NCBI GenBank assembly: GCA_001414485.1
Contig: LLEY01000059.1
Span: 298,447-362,446, forward strand
Source of the DNA: Calycina herbarum
Lineage: Eukaryota; Ascomycota; Leotiomycetes; Helotiales; Pezizellaceae
Length of the DNA stretch: 64,000 nucleotides
Direction: 5' to 3'
Below, piece after piece: positions 58,307 through 64,000 of the stretch. Each line of letters begins with the position of its first letter. Within the stretch, counting starts at the first letter, position 1. Made by a program: the position numbers and the translations under genes. Under the pieces are notes generated by a model that saw nothing but the letters and a program-made list of their open reading frames with translations, searched no databases and had not been told where the DNA came from.

Positions 58307-60957
58307 CTTTAAGCACCTGCTTAGAAGTTTAGTTACTATAGCCCTAGTAACTCTAGCAGTAGCTAGCTCGAATACTAGTCGAGTTAACGTCGTAGGAACA
58401 TCTAGAAGTGTTACTAGAAGAACACCTACTAGTATATAGTTACCTAGGAACGACGATAATATTAGTATACTAGACGCCTCTAAGCTCTATAAGGTTAAAG
58501 TACTTAAGTCTATTAAAGTTAAGATATTAGACACGTATTATAGGAAGTATAAGGAACTTAACTTATTCCTTCTCTAAATAAACATCTACTTTAACTTTAA
58601 TTCTAATAAATTTAAAGGTAATTATAATTTATAAACTATCTTTACTATCTTCTATCTTAGAGGATTAATATTAGAATAGGCTTAGCTATATTTAGAGGAC
58701 TTCTTTAAGAATAAGAACGAAGATAGAAAGATAGAATTAACTAAGATTATATTTAAATCTTAGAAAGGATTTAAGATAACTGTTAGAAAAGTCTTTAGAG
58801 GCTTTAATACGATTTAAACCGCTATATATAAGCTTTTAGAATTATACTAGACTAGATTAGTAATAGATTATACTAATAAATTTCAATACTATAGAACGAA
58901 TACTATTACTCTTATAGAACTTTTCTATAGAGGATTAAAGATATATATCTATAAGGAAATAGCTAAACAGAATATATAGTTCTTAACTATTATAGGTATA
59001 ATTAAGAAAGTTGTCTAGTTAGATAACCGCTTATATAAATTCAGAAAAAGTAACCCTAGACACGGGGAAAAGAGTAAAGAGTTAGGAAAGTAGAAGTACT
59101 CCTACGTTAAACATAGTAAGAAGGTAAACGCTATATAGAAAAGAACCTTTCTAAAGAAAGAAAGACTTTCTTAGAAGAAGCGAAATCGTCGACGTAAGTA
59201 GAACTTATATTACGACTATAGCCTCTCTAGTTATAGAGTAAATAAGTATAGTAAGAAGAAAGACTCTAAAAGAAAGAAATAAATTAATACTACTATTTAA
59301 TAATAAGTAGTCTTAACCGATCGTATTAAACTTATAAATAAGGAACTTAAAGCGCGAGGATATAGAACCTAGATTAAAAACAACGAAGAACTTAGTAGTA
59401 TATAAGATACTAATAATAATAGAGATCTACTTCTTAAAGAAAATTATAATATATAATTAGTAGAGGAATCTAAGTAATATCTTTAAGTAGAATACGAATT
59501 ACTACTATTGCCTAGTTCTTTAGAAATATTAGACTTATCTTCTAGTTTAAAGAGAGAGGTTAGAAATAAGGACTCTAAAGTTAGAGAAACTTAGGCCTTC
59601 CTTAGAATATTTAAATAAGGAAATTAATAAGTATATATAGATAATTAGAAACTAGACTTCTAGAGTTCTTATACTATATAGAGAGTTAATCTAACTATTT
59701 TAATAATATATATAGTTATAAGAAATAACTCTAAAATAATAACTCTAGTTAGCCTAATTACTAAGTAAGAAACTATTAAGAGAAAAGAACTTAAGCATAG
59801 CTAATAATAAGTTAAGAAACCTATCTAGCCTAAGATAGAAGATATATAAAAGGTATACGATATTTTAAAAGAAACTAGTACATAGATATAACGTGTTCTA
59901 ATAGGATTTAAAAGATATATTAAAACCTCTTTTCTTAGAATAATACCTAAAGATGTTATATTAGAGGAATTTAAATAATATATCGTAGTTATATTAATTA
60001 GAAATAATAGACTAGTATTCAAAGAATACAGTTTATAGAAGTTATTTAGTATACTATTCTAAGAGTAAAGAGAGCTCGATATTACTAGATAGGCTAAAAT
60101 AGAACTAGAAGAATTTTACTATCTCTTAACAGAAGAACTATAGTTTATAGAAACGATTTAAGAAATAATAGTATAATAGATACGATATAAACTAAGTCTA
60201 ACTACGGACTAGTTATTATAGAAATAGTTTAAAGAAATCTTACTAGAACCCGCTAGAATAGTAGAGTATTATTAGATATATAAGATAGCTTTATTTAATA
60301 AGGAAGAAGTAGTATTCTTTTCTTAGTCTAGGATTCAGATAGTTAAAGAAAAGAACTTAAGAGATTATATATTTAAAGTTTAATATATAAAACTAGAGAT
60401 AAGTATACTAGAAGCTACTTTAGATTACCTATATATAAGAGAGCTATAGTCTATAGAAACTATTAAAGATACTAATTATAAATAAGTCTAATATAGATAT
60501 AGAAACTTACTAAAACGATTTATAAGAAGGACTTCTAAGACTATAGAAATCATAGAATATTAATTAGTATATAAGGTAGTATACGTAGAGTAAGATTCTT
60601 TCTATAGTATAGGAGTAAGAAAAGACGGAAATTTAATTAGGAAAATCGATCCTTTAAAGTCTAATATATTAAAGTAAAATTAAACGCTACTTTAAGAGAA
60701 AAACAGTTAGTAATAACTATAGAAATATAAGAGAAAAAGTTACAAGTTATAATAGACTTAGAAGTAATAAGTAACTTTATTTCTCTAATAGCTTAAGAAA
60801 AGCTAAACGTTCTAATTAAAAGAATAAGACTATATTACTTAGAAGTAGTTAATAAGATAGATATTATATACTAGAATAGTATTAGTATTAGGTAATAACT
60901 ACCTTACTTACTAATAGACTTTAGGTTTAAACCTTAGTCTATACTAGTTCTTTCTAG
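57843..60957 (+). mobile_element. Gypsy family 2, second copy, 5' portion (plus strand)
   Basis: The 5' LTR is at 57843-58306 (464 bp), preceded by TCTAG. The gag region follows (NLY.DYSLSSYRVNKY zinc-knuckle remnant at about 59.2 kb), then protease (VIIDLEVISNFISL at about 60.75 kb), until the Copia insertion at 60958. The rest lies beyond the window or is lost. Heavily RIPed. Its LTR is of the same subtype as the un-RIPed solo LTR at 45795. Confidence 0.8.
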
Positions 60958-63900
60958 TGTTGTCTAGAAGATTCGGTTACGTTCTCGGTTACGTAAACCG
61001 TAGAATCTTCTAGTAACTATTCTATTTATAAGCTATAGAAGCTTCTAGTACTTATTCTAGAAGTATATATAGCCCTTTACTATTCTTATAGTTAGGAACC
61101 AAGTTAATTAAGTCTTTTACTCTTTATCTATACTACCGATTCTATAAAAACGTGATTTAACGATCACCTGACCTACCCTGCACCGATCCTGTAACTTACT
61201 CTATAGCCTACTCTGTAGCCTACTCTATAAGTTACCCTGTTCCTCCTACAGGTTATAAGCCCGGAGAGCCGATTTTAGGTCCCTGGAATCGATTTGTTCT
61301 TTTACTTGACTTCCGGAACCGAATACCGTTATATTCGCAAGTATATACCTCTCTCTACTAATAGTGAAAGTCTTTAGTTTTAGAGACCCGTGTCCTACGT
61401 CCCTGAGACAGGAGCTCTAGCGAGTGTAAAGCTAGAGATATAAGTAAATATATACGAAAACTCGTATATATACTACTTATACTTAGACCTGCGGCTATAT
61501 CTGTTACGATTACGTTATCCTATAGCGGGTGGTATAGCCTTCTTCTTAAACCAAGGAGCCTAGGCTTATAGCTACCTTTATATAGTAACTTATATATATA
61601 AAGAAGCTAGTAAGAAGTGGCTGTCTCTACTAAGTAGACTTTTAGATTATATAAGGCTACTATTATCTATACTTATAAGAAGCTATCCTCGGAGAGGGTT
61701 AAGTATAGCTTAATTAGTACGTGGGTTATCCTATTCTTATATAAGATAAGTTAGCCTAGTAAGAAGGAAAGATAGTATAGTTATTTATACTCGAAAGAGA
61801 GTATAAAGCTTACTATTCTTCTCTAACTGAAATAGCTAATAAAGTACTTAAAAAGAGTACGTTTCTTCTCTATATATATAGACATATATATAGACTTTAA
61901 AGGGGTTTTAAACATGTCTTCTACTTCGTTTAAAGGAGAGAAGCTAATCGGCCGCTCTAATTATATAGAGTCGCTTATAGAAGCCGAGCTTTATCTTAAG
62001 ATAAACGGGTTTATACCTTATATCTTAGGTACTATTAAAGAACCTAAGAAGTCTTTATACTATAATAAGACAGAAGAAGGAAATCTCAAGCCTAAATCAG
62101 ACGAATTAGTAGTTAAATATAAGGATAAACTCGATAATTATAGAGTAAAAAGTAATAAAGCTCTAGCTGCTTTATAAGCTATTATCTCTTCTAATAATAT
62201 AAAGAGATATATAAATATCGATTCCCCTTCTATACTTTAGAATAAGATTAAGTCTGATTTCAGCAGCTCTAGTCTAGAACTAGTAGAGCGTTACTATAAT
62301 AAGATAACTAACGCTCGCTATAGTAGCTTTAATACTATAGAAGAATATATATCTGAAATTCAATCCTCGGCTATATACTTAAGAAGTTTAGACGAAAAGA
62401 TATCTAATACTTTTATACTAGTTACTATCTTTAATAGCCTTCCTAGCTCTTTTGATTCCTTTATATCTAGAAAGTACGAAGATATAGGAAGCGATGTTAG
62501 TTCTATAGACTTAGAAGAGCTTATAAGCGACCTTATAGATGAAGAGTCTAGAATAACTCAAAGAAGTAACTTAGAAGCTAATAAAGCTTTAATTAAGAAT
62601 AGCTCTCTATGTACCCACTGTAATAGAACGGGACATATTAAGAGTAAATGCTTTATACTTCACTCGGAGCTTAGAAAGAGTAATAGTAATAATACTAGTA
62701 ATAACTCTTCTAAGAAAGATAAAAAGAAGAAGAATAAAGACAAAGACTCTAACAACTCTAATAACTCTAAAGCATCCTCTAGAGTTATTATATCAGCTAG
62801 TTCTAATAGTAGTAATAGACTAGTATTAGACTCCGGAGCTACCGAGTACTTTACACCGAATAAGGATTAGCTTCTTAACTTTAAAGAGCTTAATAGCTCT
62901 ATTATAGTAGCTAATAACGTTAAAGAACCTTTATTAGATAAAGGAAATATACCTATTACTTATAAAGGAATAGAGCTACTTATTAAAGATGTATATTACG
63001 TCTCTAGCCTTAATAATACTCTTATTTCAACTCACTCTTTAGCTAGTAAAGAATAGGATATAAAGTTTAATAAGAGCGATACTTATATTAGTAAAGCTAA
63101 TATTAAGATTAAAGCTCTTGAGTAAAATAATGCTTATTATCTTCTCGAACTAGCTATAGACTATAGTAAGCTTGAAAAAGTGGTTTATAGTGTTAATTCT
63201 TCTATTAAAGAAGAGAATCTTACTCTGTTATATAAGAGGCTTAATCACTTAAACCTAGAGTATTTAGTTAAAACTATAGATAATACTATAGGATTTAAGC
63301 TTAGTAATAAGTCTAATAAGACTATAGATAACTGTGAACCTTGCTATCTAGGTAAATTAACTAAGAAAGTAAGCTATATACCTTTAAAGAATCCTATTAA
63401 TAGTGATTCTCTTACTTACTTTAACCTAGATATAGCTGGTCCTTTTAGAGTTAAAGGAAATAAAGAAGAATCTTACTTTATTACCTTTACTTATAGAAAG
63501 ACTAGAATAGTCTATATCTATACTATTAAGTTTAAATCAGAGGCTTTAGATGCTTTAATAGAACTATATAAGCTATTAAAGAATTAATTTAATATCTCTA
63601 TTAAAGGATTACACTTAGATAACGCTAAAGAGTTTAAGAGCACTAAGTAGGATCTCTTTTATAAAGAGAACGGGATATATAACGATTATATAAGCCCTTA
63701 TAGTTAAGAACAGAACGGTATATCCGAACGTCTTAATAGATATATTCTAGAAAGACTTATAGATATAGTAGCTGAAAAGAATATACCTTTATATCTTTAG
63801 CCTTACCTAGTTAAGTCTATTATTTATATAAAGAATAGAACTTATAACTCTAATATAAAGACTACTTCTTACGAGACTATTCTTAAAGAAAAGCCGGATA

Positions 63901-64000
63901 TATCTTATATTAGAGTACTAGGCTCGCTTTGCTACTATCTTAAGCTAAAAGAAATAAGACTTAAAGATAAGCTAGGAAAGCTAGGAGTTAAAGCTAATAA
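60958..64000 (+). mobile_element. Ty1/copia retrotransposon, 5' part (runs off the window)
   Basis: The element begins TGTTGTCTAG at 60958, preceded by TCTAG. The LTR and leader extend to about 61.9 kb; its 3' border is not resolved. The 61.1-61.4 kb part is comparatively GC-rich with a CCTACTCTRTAG direct repeat. The polyprotein frame runs from ATG 61914 to the end with no frameshift, and the domain order is gag, protease, integrase, which defines Copia. It is inserted in the protease region of the gypsy copy at 57843. RIP is much lighter than elsewhere in the block. Confidence 0.85.
61914..64000 (+). pseudogene. Copia polyprotein (gag-protease-integrase), about nine stops, otherwise intact frame
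   Basis: One continuous frame, cut only by TAG or TAA at positions such as 62175, about 62238, about 62868, about 63053, about 63121, 63585, about 63647, about 63706 and about 63798. All fit former Trp or Gln codons. Landmarks: gag start MSSTSFKGEKLIG; intact zinc knuckle CTHCNRTGHIKSKC at 62610-62651; protease LVLDSGATEYFTP at about 62.82 kb; integrase HHCC (RLNHLNLEYL, CEPC) at about 63.24-63.35 kb, the first Asp in LDIAGPF at about 63.43 kb, the second in LHLDNAKEF, and Glu in NGISERLNRY. RT and RNase H lie beyond the window. Confidence 0.82.

Noticed and set aside
59825..60022. 65-codon minus-strand frame with hydrophobic composition
   Set aside because: It is antisense to gag-pol of the plus-strand gypsy copy at 57843. 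The composition reflects AT richness only.

Overview
This window reads as a nuclear contig from a filamentous ascomycete (Pezizomycotina, possibly a leotiomycete; the sequence does not fix the species). Evidence: short introns of 45-147 nt with GT(GC)..AG borders and CTRAY-type branch points, an AA9 cellulose monooxygenase, a UapA-like purine permease, and transposons scarred by repeat-induced point mutation (RIP).

The first third (about 1-20.9 kb) is ordinary euchromatin with nine genes. In order: two tandem small secreted proteins (-), an orphan membrane protein (-), an ABCG transporter with a cysteine-rich N-terminal region (-, 5' end unresolved), a paraoxonase-like arylesterase (-), an NCS2 purine permease (-) transcribed divergently from an aminohydrolase (+), a large orphan protein (+) whose frame carries one stop that is probably intronic, an AA9 lytic polysaccharide monooxygenase (-), and deoxyhypusine synthase (-) with two GC-AG introns. 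The permease/aminohydrolase pair shares a 503-bp promoter with three GATA sites and a near match to the purine regulator UaY site, so it looks like a purine or related heterocycle uptake-and-deamination module.

From about 20.96 kb to the window end (43 kb) the composition changes abruptly. CpA and TpG almost vanish, TpA dominates and CpG persists, the footprint of RIP. No intact host gene was found there. The block is a nest of retroelements. A minus-strand LINE (30.1-54.4 kb) is split by three LTR retrotransposons whose 5-bp target duplications I could read: gypsy copy 1 (31843-37758, ATTAG), a second gypsy family (39628-46975, CTCTA), and gypsy copy 2 in inverted orientation (47304-53221, CTTAT). 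Removing them restores LINE reading frames at the two junctions I translated. The second family itself carries an almost RIP-free solo LTR (45795-46259, TCGAG). To the left lie a chromodomain gypsy element and a Fot1/pogo DNA transposon (28270-30087) inserted at a TA in a gypsy RT fragment. To the right lie further truncated chromoviral elements, a 29-bp alternating tandem repeat, a second copy of the 465-bp LTR family with gag, and a lightly mutated Copia element that runs off the window.

I did not find a convincing new multi-gene system. The most informative signals are the datable nesting order, the un-RIPed solo LTR, the abrupt heterochromatin edge close to the deoxyhypusine synthase start, and the shared purine promoter.
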